This document shows positions 35,884 through 43,692 of a stretch of DNA of 64,000 bases, piece after piece (within the stretch, counting starts at the first letter, position 1; the number at the start of each line of letters is the position of its first letter). Source of the stretch: JBJHBY01 sp050485745 (GTDB taxonomy: Bacteria > Pseudomonadota > Gammaproteobacteria > Pseudomonadales > CAMLJR01); the NCBI GenBank assembly GCA_050485745.1, contig JBJHBY010000001.1, positions 1 through 64,000 of the forward strand, in the 5' to 3' direction. A program made the translations under genes and the position numbers. The notes under the pieces are model-generated. The model was not told the origin of the DNA. It worked only from the letters and a program-made list of their open reading frames with translations, and did no database searches.

Positions 35884-36002
35884 TGCTGCTGCCCCCACAA
35901 AACCGACAACGCCGCTTCGCCGCGCCCGTGGTCGCCATGGTAGCCTGTGGACGTCGCCGCGTCCCGTCGCCGACTGCGCCGATAAGGACGACATCATGAT
36001 GA

Positions 36003-36824
36003 ATGAGCCATAAGACCATGCAGCGCTTGCTGAACGACCTGCTTTGGCTGCTACTGCCGGCACTGGTGCTGGTGCTGGTGTATCTGTACGGCCGGATCAT
36101 GCCCGACGCCCTGCTGCTGGCAGTCTGGCTGGGCCTGGTGCTGGTCATGGGTGCCGGCGCGTTTCTTTATAGCCGGCAGCGGCGGCGAGTCTTCCTGCAG
36201 GCCCATGTCGACAAAGGCAGCCGTCTGCAGCACTGGCTACGTGGCGGCCCCCTGTTGCTGCTGTTGCGCATGCTCGCCGCCCTGTTGCTGGCGGCCGTGT
36301 TGCTGGTCGCGATGGTGCGCTTGCGCTCCCCCGCCGAAGCCCTGCTGATGATCCTCGCCCTGTTGGTGCTGGCAGTCTCGCGACGAGGGCTGGCTGCACT
36401 GCTTGCGAGGCATCTGACGCCGGCTTATCTGCCGGTGGCAACCTGGCGCCTGGCGCAGTGGATCACCTTCCTGCTGTTGATGGTCGCTTTATCCCTGCTG
36501 GCACTGTGGCAACCGCAGCCGGCACTGGCCGGGATCTCTCTCGATCGCGCCGTCTGGCATATCGTGGACGCCGAACAGGCACGCTCGGGCATGCTGCTGA
36601 ACCTGCTGCAAATCAACGCCGCCCTGGATGGGCTGCGCTTCTGGATTGGTCAGCAACTGATTCCGGCGCTGGAATGGCCGCTGATGGAAACCCTGGCCTG
36701 GCTGGTGTTGCTTGGCTGGCAGGCGCTGGTTGCCTGGGCCTGGCTGGGTTTGTGCAGGGGGACACTGCTGCTGGCGGGCGGACGGGCATTCGCGGCACGA
36801 GAACCAGGGGAGAACGCTGCATGA
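36003..36824 (+). CDS. polytopic membrane protein of unknown function
   Basis: 273 residues, very Leu-rich, about six or seven membrane helices (WLLLPALVLVLVYLYG, LLLAVWLGLVLVMGAGAFLY, LLLRMLAALLLAAVLLVAMV, AEALLMILALLVLAVSRRG, WITFLLLMVALSLLALW and a C-terminal helix). A ~55-residue loop after the fifth helix (IVDAEQARSGMLLNLLQINAALDG) may be periplasmic. The stop overlaps the next ATG (ATGA), so it is co-translated with the anchored protein at 36821. Not recognised. Confidence 0.65.
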   Translation: MSHKTMQRLLNDLLWLLLPALVLVLVYLYGRIMPDALLLAVWLGLVLVMGAGAFLYSRQRRRVFLQAHVDKGSRLQHWLRGGPLLLLLRMLAALLLAAVLLVAMVRLRSPAEALLMILALLVLAVSRRGLAALLARHLTPAYLPVATWRLAQWITFLLLMVALSLLALWQPQPALAGISLDRAVWHIVDAEQARSGMLLNLLQINAALDGLRFWIGQQLIPALEWPLMETLAWLVLLGWQALVAWAWLGLCRGTLLLAGGRAFAAREPGENAA

Positions 36825-37939
36825 GTGGCATCAGCGATACCCGCCAGCCCGCGGCGCTGCCCATGATGGCCAACGGCTTGCGCTGGCTGGCCTGGCTGGC
36901 CGCGGCGGGCCTGCTGGTCTGGCTGTTGCTCAGCCAGCCGCAACGGCAATGGCAGGGCGGCATCGCACATCTTGATGTGCAGATCGACGGCACCCACTAC
37001 CGGGTGCATCGCGACGAGTTGCTGTGGCTGGAGCAGTTCTCGGCACTGCATTTCAACGGCCACGCGGAGGCAGCCCGCGAGCAGGTGGCCGGGCGCATCA
37101 ACAGCCGCCTTGATCAGCTCTTCGACCAGGTGCATGCCCGGCTGCCGGACTATGCCGACTGGTACTTCTCCATTCGCGGCGAGTATTCGCGCATGGGTGC
37201 GCTGGCGTTGTCACGTACCGCACTGCTGGATGAGCAGGCTGTGATCAATCACACCCGCAAGAGGCTGTTTCCGGACCAGGGCTTCGTCGATGAGCTGGAA
37301 TGGCTGCGCCGGCAAACCGACGGCAGCCTGCTGCGCCGCGCCGAGCAGGCTCGGGAGGGCTGGCTGGCAACGGTGATGGCGCGCCTGGAAAGCCATGCCA
37401 CGGCAGTGCCGGCGCCGCTGCAGCCCTCCACGCGCACCCTGTCGATCGACGCCCTGGGCGAGCAGTTGCTGGGTTATCAACAGCCGGAATTTATTCAACG
37501 CATCAGCGCCAGCGGCGTAACCGCCGCGGGTGTCGCCCTGGGCCCGGCGCTGTGGCGCGCCACCACCGCGCGCAGCAGCAGCCGCGCGGTGGCGATGCGC
37601 GGAGCAGGTCGCGGTGCCACCAGGGCCGGCGCGGCCGCTGGCACCGGAGGGCTGGTTTGCTCGCCGGGTGGCCCGCTGGCATTTGGCTGTGCCGTGGTGG
37701 CCGGCGCCGCCACCTGGCTGGCCACCGACTGGTTGCTGCTGCGCGCCGACGAGCTGCGCAACCGGGACGACCTGATTGCAGCGCTGGAACAGGACATACA
37801 ACGCGTCCGCGCTCAGCTCGAAGCGGACATGCTGGTCGCCTATGACAGGGCGATACAAGCGCAGTATGACGGAATGCAGGGCGAGGTGATCGGCAGCTTT
37901 GTGCCACTCCGGGCCGGGCAATCCAGAGCCGACACCTGA
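36821..37939 (+). CDS. membrane-anchored protein with Gly/Ala-rich helix and coiled coil
   Basis: 372 residues. An N-terminal helix (about 20-38) is followed by a ~200-residue extracytoplasmic domain with many charged helices. At 235-305 there is a Gly/Ala/Arg-rich stretch ending in a helix (LAFGCAVVAGAATWLATDWLLL). The C-terminus is a short coiled coil (RNRDDLIAALEQDIQRVRAQLEADM). It may form a complex with the membrane protein upstream, to which it is coupled by a 4-nt overlap. No known family recognised. Confidence 0.6.
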   Translation: MSGISDTRQPAALPMMANGLRWLAWLAAAGLLVWLLLSQPQRQWQGGIAHLDVQIDGTHYRVHRDELLWLEQFSALHFNGHAEAAREQVAGRINSRLDQLFDQVHARLPDYADWYFSIRGEYSRMGALALSRTALLDEQAVINHTRKRLFPDQGFVDELEWLRRQTDGSLLRRAEQAREGWLATVMARLESHATAVPAPLQPSTRTLSIDALGEQLLGYQQPEFIQRISASGVTAAGVALGPALWRATTARSSSRAVAMRGAGRGATRAGAAAGTGGLVCSPGGPLAFGCAVVAGAATWLATDWLLLRADELRNRDDLIAALEQDIQRVRAQLEADMLVAYDRAIQAQYDGMQGEVIGSFVPLRAGQSRADT

Positions 37940-38005
37940 TGCCGGTACGCCCGCATCCAGACTTCACGAGCAGACCCCGCAAGCCACTCGATCAAGGAGG
38001 AAACC

Positions 38006-39034
38006 ATGAGCAAGCGCATCGTCATCTGCGCCGATGGCACCTGGAACCGCCCCGAGGAAGACATCGAATCCGACACCCCCACCAACGTGCTGCGCCTGGC
38101 CCGTGCCGTCCAGCCCTGGGCCAGTGACACCCCCCAGCACGTGCTCTACGACTGGGGCATCGGCTCCTACAATGCGCGGGTCAGCGGCGGCGTAACCGGG
38201 CGCGGCATCCACAAGAACATCATGGACGGCTACCGCTACATCGTGCAGAACTACACACCCGGAGCGGAAATCTGGCTGTTCGGTTTCAGCCGCGGCGCCT
38301 ACACCGTGCGCAGCCTGTGCGGGCTGATCAACAACTGCGGCATTCTCAAGCGCCCGGATGCACGCCTCATCGAAGCCGCCTTCGCCCACTACAAGAAAGA
38401 GGGCAACGCACACAAGCCCGAGGGCGAGGCCTCCATTGCCTTTCGCAAGGCCCACTCCCACCCGGACCGCAGCATTCACTTCGTCGGCGCCTGGGACACG
38501 GTCGGCGCCCTGGGCGTGCCCTTCTCCCTGCTGGGCCTGTTCGACCGCACCGACGAGTTCTACGACACCAAGCTCGGCCCCAACGTGCGCATCGCCCGCC
38601 ACGCCCTGGCCATCGACGAACAGCGCGCCGACTTCGAGCCCACACTGTGGGAACCCCGGGAGGGGCTGGACCTGCAGCAGGTGTGGTTCTGTGGCGCCCA
38701 CAGCGACATCGGTGGCGGCTACGCGCCGGATAAACAGGGCTGCCTGACCTCGGACTACCCGCTGCAGTGGATGATGCGCGAGGCCGAGCGCGCCGGGCTG
38801 AAACTCGAGCCCCACCTGAAGAAGAGTCTCAACCCCGCGATCACCGCACCCGTGCACCGCTCGCGCCGCAACATCTACCGCCTGCGCCGCAGCCTGCACC
38901 GCCCGTTGCAGATGCCGGACATCGCACTCGGCATCCACCACTCCGTGCGCGAACGCTTCGAGGCGGACCCGAAATACCGCCCGAAAAACCTGACGGCCTT
39001 TCTGGAGAAGAACGACTGGCCCACGCTGGCCTGA
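38006..39034 (+). CDS. DUF2235 alpha/beta hydrolase-like protein
   Basis: 342 residues. The start KRIVICADGTWNRPEED and the nucleophile elbow LFGFSRGAYTVRSL (Ser95, GFSRG) define DUF2235, the fold of type VI secretion Tle1 phospholipases and of several cytoplasmic hydrolases. Other motifs: FVGAWDTVGALG (Asp) and WFCGAHSDIGGGY (His-Asp). It has no signal peptide, and no secretion genes or immunity-like lipoprotein lie beside it, so an effector role is not supported. AGGAGG precedes the ATG. It is 66 nt after the membrane pair and may share their transcript. Confidence 0.85.
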   Translation: MSKRIVICADGTWNRPEEDIESDTPTNVLRLARAVQPWASDTPQHVLYDWGIGSYNARVSGGVTGRGIHKNIMDGYRYIVQNYTPGAEIWLFGFSRGAYTVRSLCGLINNCGILKRPDARLIEAAFAHYKKEGNAHKPEGEASIAFRKAHSHPDRSIHFVGAWDTVGALGVPFSLLGLFDRTDEFYDTKLGPNVRIARHALAIDEQRADFEPTLWEPREGLDLQQVWFCGAHSDIGGGYAPDKQGCLTSDYPLQWMMREAERAGLKLEPHLKKSLNPAITAPVHRSRRNIYRLRRSLHRPLQMPDIALGIHHSVRERFEADPKYRPKNLTAFLEKNDWPTLA

Positions 39035-39104
39035 ACGACCAACAACGGCGCCGCCGGGCTGGTGCAAAACACGTCGCCCGGCGGCACAACCAACGAGGTG
39101 CATC

Positions 39105-39467
39105 ATGAAATACATACTGCTGGCCTATTGCGCCGAATCGGTCTGGGATCAAGCGGATCGGCAGGCTTGCCTTGAGGAGTCCATCGCCCTGTGCCACGAA
39201 CTCGCACAGGATGGCGTTTATGTCGATGCCTCACCGCTGTTGCCGGTGGAAACCGCGCACAGTGTGCGGGTGCGTGAACGCCAGGCGCTGATCACCGACG
39301 GCCCTTTTGCCGAGACGAAGGAGCAGCTGGGCGGTTATTTTCTGGTGGATGTGGCGAACGAGTCGGAAGCACTGGCTATTGCCGCACGCGTTCCCGCGGC
39401 GCGCTTCGGCACCATTGAAGTAAGGCCACTGGAGGCGCTGGACAAGCTGCCCGGCACTTCGTCCTGA
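39105..39467 (+). CDS. YCII-related (DGPF) domain protein
   Basis: 120 residues. MKYILLAYCAES followed by the signature ITDGPFAETKEQLGGYFLVDVANESEALAIAARVPAARFGTIEVRPL defines the YCII/DGPF family (small ferredoxin-like fold). In many bacteria it neighbours sigma-70 ECF factors; none is present here. Function unknown. Confidence 0.9.
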   Translation: MKYILLAYCAESVWDQADRQACLEESIALCHELAQDGVYVDASPLLPVETAHSVRVRERQALITDGPFAETKEQLGGYFLVDVANESEALAIAARVPAARFGTIEVRPLEALDKLPGTSS

Positions 39468-39587
39468 CCCAATCCCGATAGGGAAACGCAGAATCAGGTC
39501 AAGCCATGGGGAGCACAGCGCCGGCCTGGCGCCAGTGCCTGGGCCGCGACAAAGCCGCGCAACCCGGCACCGACGCCCATTTTTTGC

Positions 39588-40244
39588 TCAGAACTGGAAA
39601 CGAACGTCGATGCTGACCAGCTCCGCCTTGCTGTCCAGTGCGCGGGAGTAACCAGCGCCCAGGGACACCATCGAGACCGGCTGGAAGCGCAACCCAAGGG
39701 CGGCGATGACATCGTTGTCATTGCCACCATCATTGCCCAAACGGGCATGCGCAAACGTAAGGCCACCGTTCAACTCCACCATCGGTATCAGCCAATAGCG
39801 ACCGCCAATGGCAATGGAATAGATGTCCGCATCTGCCTTGATGCTACCCAGGCCCGACACGCGCCCCTTGGCCTCTTCATAGGTATAACCAATACCTGCG
39901 TGCACACTGGCGCGCTCGTTGACCTGGCTGGCGCCGCCAACCATGATGCCGTAGCTCTTGAAGTCAGCGGAAATGCCGCTGCCCGACAGCTTCATACCAA
40001 AGGCGCGATCCACATCCCCTTCAAGGTAATGCCCACGGAAGAACACGCCGCTATCCTGATGATGATAAGAGCCGGCCACGCCCCAGCCATCCGACTCAAT
40101 CTTCTTGTTGGGCAGGCCGGCATCGACCTTGATCGTATTCTCGAAATAGCTGGCCTCCAGATAGGTATAGCTGAAGGGCTCATAGGCCGATGCCGAAGCA
40201 CTGACCACCAATGCTGCTACCGCAGCCATGGCACGACGATTCAT
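39588..40244 (-). CDS. outer-membrane beta-barrel protein
   Basis: 218 residues with a signal peptide cleaved near SASA-YEPF. The rest alternates in short amphipathic strands (TYLEASYFENTIKV, GWGVAGSYHHQDSGVFFRGHY, ASVHAGIGYTYEEAKG, IYSIAIGGRYWLIPMVELNGG) and ends in Phe (VSIDVRFQF), as barrel proteins do. It resembles OmpA/OmpW-sized eight-stranded barrels. Role unknown. Confidence 0.8.
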   Translation of the reverse strand: MNRRAMAAVAALVVSASASAYEPFSYTYLEASYFENTIKVDAGLPNKKIESDGWGVAGSYHHQDSGVFFRGHYLEGDVDRAFGMKLSGSGISADFKSYGIMVGGASQVNERASVHAGIGYTYEEAKGRVSGLGSIKADADIYSIAIGGRYWLIPMVELNGGLTFAHARLGNDGGNDNDVIAALGLRFQPVSMVSLGAGYSRALDSKAELVSIDVRFQF

Positions 40245-40331
40245 TCTGTTCTCCTTGCATAGGGAGCTGAGTGCAAGTGGGGGTTCATACTCCCATGATG
40301 GCGAGCCGTCCTATTATAGCCGCTTCGTTCC

Positions 40332-40535
40332 GTAGGCTGGGTTAGCGGCAACGCCGCGTAACCCAGCGTCACCCCCAACGCCAGACGTTCCCGGGAGGCT
40401 CTCACGAAGCTCTAAGGTGTCACACCAAAATCCCCATCGGTGCGGGATTCAATGTGCCCCAGAGCCCGCATCGGTGTGACATTCAATGACGGTGAGAGCG
40501 CTGGGTTACGCGGCGTTGCCGCTAACCCAGCCTAC
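40332..40535. repeat. composite element bounded by inverted REPs, copy 2
   Basis: Inverted REP palindromes at 40332-40370 and 40499-40535 flank a ~128-nt core related to 15168-15302. The right REP overlaps the 3' end of the GDSL gene and supplies its TAG stop. The interval between the barrel protein and the GDSL gene is otherwise empty. Confidence 0.7.
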
Positions 40536-41152
40536 AGCGCGCCGTGCTCCACCAGCCACTGGTGAATGCCCTCGGCCATGGTGCGGTAACCCAACTGATT
40601 GAAGTGGATCGGATCGGATTTGTAACGATTGTTGCGCAGCAGGCGGGCGATGAGGCGATCCTCCAGCACCAGGCCGTATTCGTCGGCAAGCTCACGATAG
40701 AACGGCGCCGCACTGGAGAACAGATTCCTCTCCGGCACCGCGATCAACACCACAGGGATCTCCCGCGAGCGGGCCAGCTCGATCATCCCGGCGAGATTGC
40801 CGCGGGTATCCACCGGATTGACGTTGCGCAGGATATCGTTGCCGCCGAGCAACAGGATGATCAACTCCGGCCGGGTATCATCGAGCACATCCGGCAGGCG
40901 CGCCAGGCCGCCCGCGGTGGTCTCGCCGGAGACACCCGCATTGATCACACGACGCCCACTGAGCTCCGCCAGCACGCTGGGATAGCTGTGCTCCGGTGTG
41001 GTGCCGACACCCGCGGTGAGGCTGTCGCCGAAGGCGAGAATGGTGGCGTCCGGGTGGAGGGGGTCCAGCGGTTTGTCGCCGCAGGCGATCAGTAGTAAGG
41101 CGAGAATCAGGACCAAAGCCGCGCCTGGAGCTGAGCAACCTCCATGCTTCAC
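40532..41152 (-). CDS. SGNH/GDSL esterase lipoprotein (TesA/arylesterase-like)
   Basis: 206 residues. The lipoprotein signal ends LLLIAC (Cys24). The GDSL block I is AFGDSLTAGVG (Ser44), followed by NAGVSGETTAGG (block II Gly), LLLGGNDILRN (block III Asn) and DPIHFNQLGYRTMAEGI (block V Asp/His). It probably acts in the periplasm as a lysophospholipase or short-chain esterase. The stop codon belongs to a REP repeat. Confidence 0.92.
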   Translation of the reverse strand: MKHGGCSAPGAALVLILALLLIACGDKPLDPLHPDATILAFGDSLTAGVGTTPEHSYPSVLAELSGRRVINAGVSGETTAGGLARLPDVLDDTRPELIILLLGGNDILRNVNPVDTRGNLAGMIELARSREIPVVLIAVPERNLFSSAAPFYRELADEYGLVLEDRLIARLLRNNRYKSDPIHFNQLGYRTMAEGIHQWLVEHGAL

Positions 41153-41236
41153 TTCCCTGACCTCCTTCCTTAGGCACCTGATTATTTTGCCTGCCAGTAT
41201 AGACGTAGTACGCCTACGAAAGCTTCAGACAGAAAC

Positions 41237-41272
41237 GCCGGGTTACGCCGCTTTGCGGCTAACCCAGCCTGC
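41237..41272. repeat. REP-like palindrome
   Basis: CGCCGGGTTACGCCGC-TTT-GCGGCTAACCCAGCC, between the GDSL lipoprotein and the methyltransferase gene. Confidence 0.8.
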
Positions 41273-41294
41273 GTGGCTATCTCCGTGCGGCTGA

Positions 41295-42548
41295 TCAAGC
41301 CCACGCCTGCAACAGCAGGTTGCGCGGGGTGAGTTCGCGGGGGCAGAAGGTGCCGAGGTGAACGCTGTAACCGTGCTCCTGCAGGTACACGCAGAGGTCC
41401 AGCACCATCCATACTTCGAGTGGCCGCCGGAACAGCAGTCGCACCAGGTCGAGGGCGGCGACTTCGTGCAGGCGGCGCCACCCTGGGGCCTCGTGGGCAG
41501 CGATGGCGGCATCGCTGGTGTTGTGCAGGGGCACGCCCTTGAGCGCCGCCAGGTGCCTGCAGAAGGCGACGAAGCCGCGCTGCAGCCAGGCCGGTTCCAG
41601 GGGCGGCGTGGGCAGGTAGGCATCCACGCCGCGGCATTGGCGCTGCAGCAGATCGAAACCCAGGCGCCAGGCCTGCAGGGTCTCGCGCTGGCGACGGATT
41701 CGCGCGGGCGCGGTGACGCTTTCCTGCACCGCGGTGCGCAAGGCCTCCCGTGTCATCGGGAAGCCAGTCGTTGCGTTTGCAAGCACACCCGAAAGCGGCT
41801 GGTAAACGTCCGCGCCGCCGAGGTGATAACAACAGGGCGACAGGCTCAATGCGGGCAGCCCCTGCTGCGGCGCCAGCCGCACCAGTTGCCGGTGCAGTTC
41901 ACCGCAGGCATGCAACGCCACGGCATGCCGACCGGGCAGCCAGCGCGCGGCGTCGGCGGCCATCACATCCTGGCCGTGCAGCTGCTGGGGCAGCGCCAGG
42001 CGTGCGGCCATGGTGCGGCCGGCCTCGACCAGGCCGGGCTGCCACTCCAGGCTGTCGACCGGGTGCGAGCGCAGGCGCCAGCTCAGGTAACGGCCGAGGT
42101 GGCCCTTGCCGGCACACCACTCCAGCAACGGCAGCTCGATGTCGCCGCGGGCCGCGATTGCATCCGGGGCCAGCAGTGCCGCGGCGAAGGCGTCGATCTG
42201 CGCCCATTTGCGCCCGGGCACATCGCGGTGCAGGGCCGGGGGCGGCACACCCGGGGCATGGCCCGTATCGATGCCAACGGGCGCGGTGCAGGCGGGCAAG
42301 GTCGTCAGTGCGTGCAGGTCCTGCGCCCAGGGCAACCAGGGGGATAACTCCCGCAGCAGCGCGGCGTCATCCCGCTCCAGCCCGGCCACCCATTCAGGGT
42401 CAAGCGCACGCAGATGCGCGGCGAGCTCCGGCAATTCGTCCTCCCAGGGAAGGCGAAGCCGATGGAAGGCACGGTTCTGCCACAGCGGCTGATGCGCCTG
42501 CAGCAGCCGGCTCAGGCCGCCGAGCTGAATGCCGAAGTCCGCGCTCAT
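41295..42548 (-). CDS. SAM-dependent methyltransferase, METTL25/methyltransf_32-like
   Basis: 417 residues. SAM-binding motif LLEWCAGKGHLGRYLSWRL at about 162-180, followed by LHACGELHRQLVRLA and the characteristic LSLSPCCYHLGG, found in the PF13679-type family that includes METTL25-like proteins. Substrate unknown; RNA is a possibility because the adjacent co-translated gene is an rRNA guanine methyltransferase (4-nt ATGA overlap). Confidence 0.82.
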   Translation of the reverse strand: MSADFGIQLGGLSRLLQAHQPLWQNRAFHRLRLPWEDELPELAAHLRALDPEWVAGLERDDAALLRELSPWLPWAQDLHALTTLPACTAPVGIDTGHAPGVPPPALHRDVPGRKWAQIDAFAAALLAPDAIAARGDIELPLLEWCAGKGHLGRYLSWRLRSHPVDSLEWQPGLVEAGRTMAARLALPQQLHGQDVMAADAARWLPGRHAVALHACGELHRQLVRLAPQQGLPALSLSPCCYHLGGADVYQPLSGVLANATTGFPMTREALRTAVQESVTAPARIRRQRETLQAWRLGFDLLQRQCRGVDAYLPTPPLEPAWLQRGFVAFCRHLAALKGVPLHNTSDAAIAAHEAPGWRRLHEVAALDLVRLLFRRPLEVWMVLDLCVYLQEHGYSVHLGTFCPRELTPRNLLLQAWA

Positions 42549-43630
42549 GGCGTCAGCGCCAGCACCTTGAAGCTGCGGGTGCGTGCCAGTTCGCGCGCGT
42601 GGGCGCCCTGCTCCGCCACCAGACGCTCAAGCGGCAGAAATTGGTTGACCACGAACAGCGCCTGGCCACCGGGTGCCAGGCGCCGCAGCGCGGCCTGCAC
42701 AAAGCGCTGCCCCAGCCGTGCCTGCATGTCGAAGCCCTGGTGAAAGGGGGGGTTGCACAGCACCAGGTCAAAGCGCGCATCGATGCCGTCGGCACAGTCG
42801 GCGGCGATCACCTCGCCGCGGATGGCATGGCCGTCAAGCGGCGCCTGGAAAAGGGGGGCCTCGAAGTTGCGGGTGCAGGCGGCGACGGCGGCGAGGTTGT
42901 TGTCGGTGGCGGTGATGCGCACCCCGGACCAGCGCCGCGCCGCCATCAGGCTCAGGTAGCCGTAACCGCAGCCGAGGTCCAGCAGGCTCGCGGGGGGCTG
43001 GCGCAACGCCAGCGCATCGAGGCTGTCGATGAGCAGGGCGGAGCCGGCGTCGCACTTCTGCCAGCCAAAGATGCCCGGTTTGCTCCACACCGTCAGCTGC
43101 GGTGTGATCACCACCTCGCGCAGCCGGGCGTAATCCTGGTCCGGCAAGGGCTCGCCCAGCGGCCCGGGCCCGCGCCGCACCGTGCCCAGCAATGCACCCC
43201 CGGGGCCTTTTTCGAGCTGCCGCTCGCCACCCGCCAGGGTCGCGGCCTTGTCCAGATAAGTCTTGAGCCCGTCCTGGCGCTCCCCGGCCAGCAGCAGTTC
43301 ACCACCCGGGGCCAGCCGCGCCAGGGCCTGGTTGATGACGTGGTGCACCAGGGCCTTTTCCTTGGATACGCGGTAATACACCCGCGCCAGGCTGGCCGCC
43401 GGCCACGGGCCGAAGTCGAAGTCGGTGAGCGCGCACTCCAGACCCTGGGCGCGCAGTGCAAGGGCCACGTCGACGCGGTTGCTCAGGGCCTGCAGCCCCG
43501 CGGGCGCACCAGCGAGCACACCCTGCTCTCCCGCGACCCAGAGCTGGCCCTTCCCGGATTCCGGACGAGAGGGCGCCAGGCGGGAGGCCAGCAGGGCGAG
43601 GGCGGCATCGATGGGCTGGGGGCGGGCCAT
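42545..43630 (-). CDS. rRNA guanine-N2 methyltransferase, RsmC/RlmG family
   Basis: 361 residues with a tandem methyltransferase fold: a degenerate N-terminal half and a C-terminal catalytic half with LLDLGCGYGYLSLMAA, VRITATDNNLAAV and the base-methylation motif LVLCNPPFHQGF. RsmC modifies 16S G1207 and RlmG 23S G1835. Length lies between the two (343 and 378), so I do not choose between them. The end overlaps the next methyltransferase start. Confidence 0.88.
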   Translation of the reverse strand: MARPQPIDAALALLASRLAPSRPESGKGQLWVAGEQGVLAGAPAGLQALSNRVDVALALRAQGLECALTDFDFGPWPAASLARVYYRVSKEKALVHHVINQALARLAPGGELLLAGERQDGLKTYLDKAATLAGGERQLEKGPGGALLGTVRRGPGPLGEPLPDQDYARLREVVITPQLTVWSKPGIFGWQKCDAGSALLIDSLDALALRQPPASLLDLGCGYGYLSLMAARRWSGVRITATDNNLAAVAACTRNFEAPLFQAPLDGHAIRGEVIAADCADGIDARFDLVLCNPPFHQGFDMQARLGQRFVQAALRRLAPGGQALFVVNQFLPLERLVAEQGAHARELARTRSFKVLALTP

Positions 43631-43692
43631 ACGGCGCGGGTCCGGGCAGTGGTACGGGGCGCCCGGTCCACAGTGGCCGGGTCAGCCGCCGA

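Noticed and set aside
38006..39034. Type VI secretion phospholipase effector (Tle1)
   Set aside because: DUF2235 fold and GFSRG are present, but there is no VgrG, PAAR, Hcp or immunity gene nearby.
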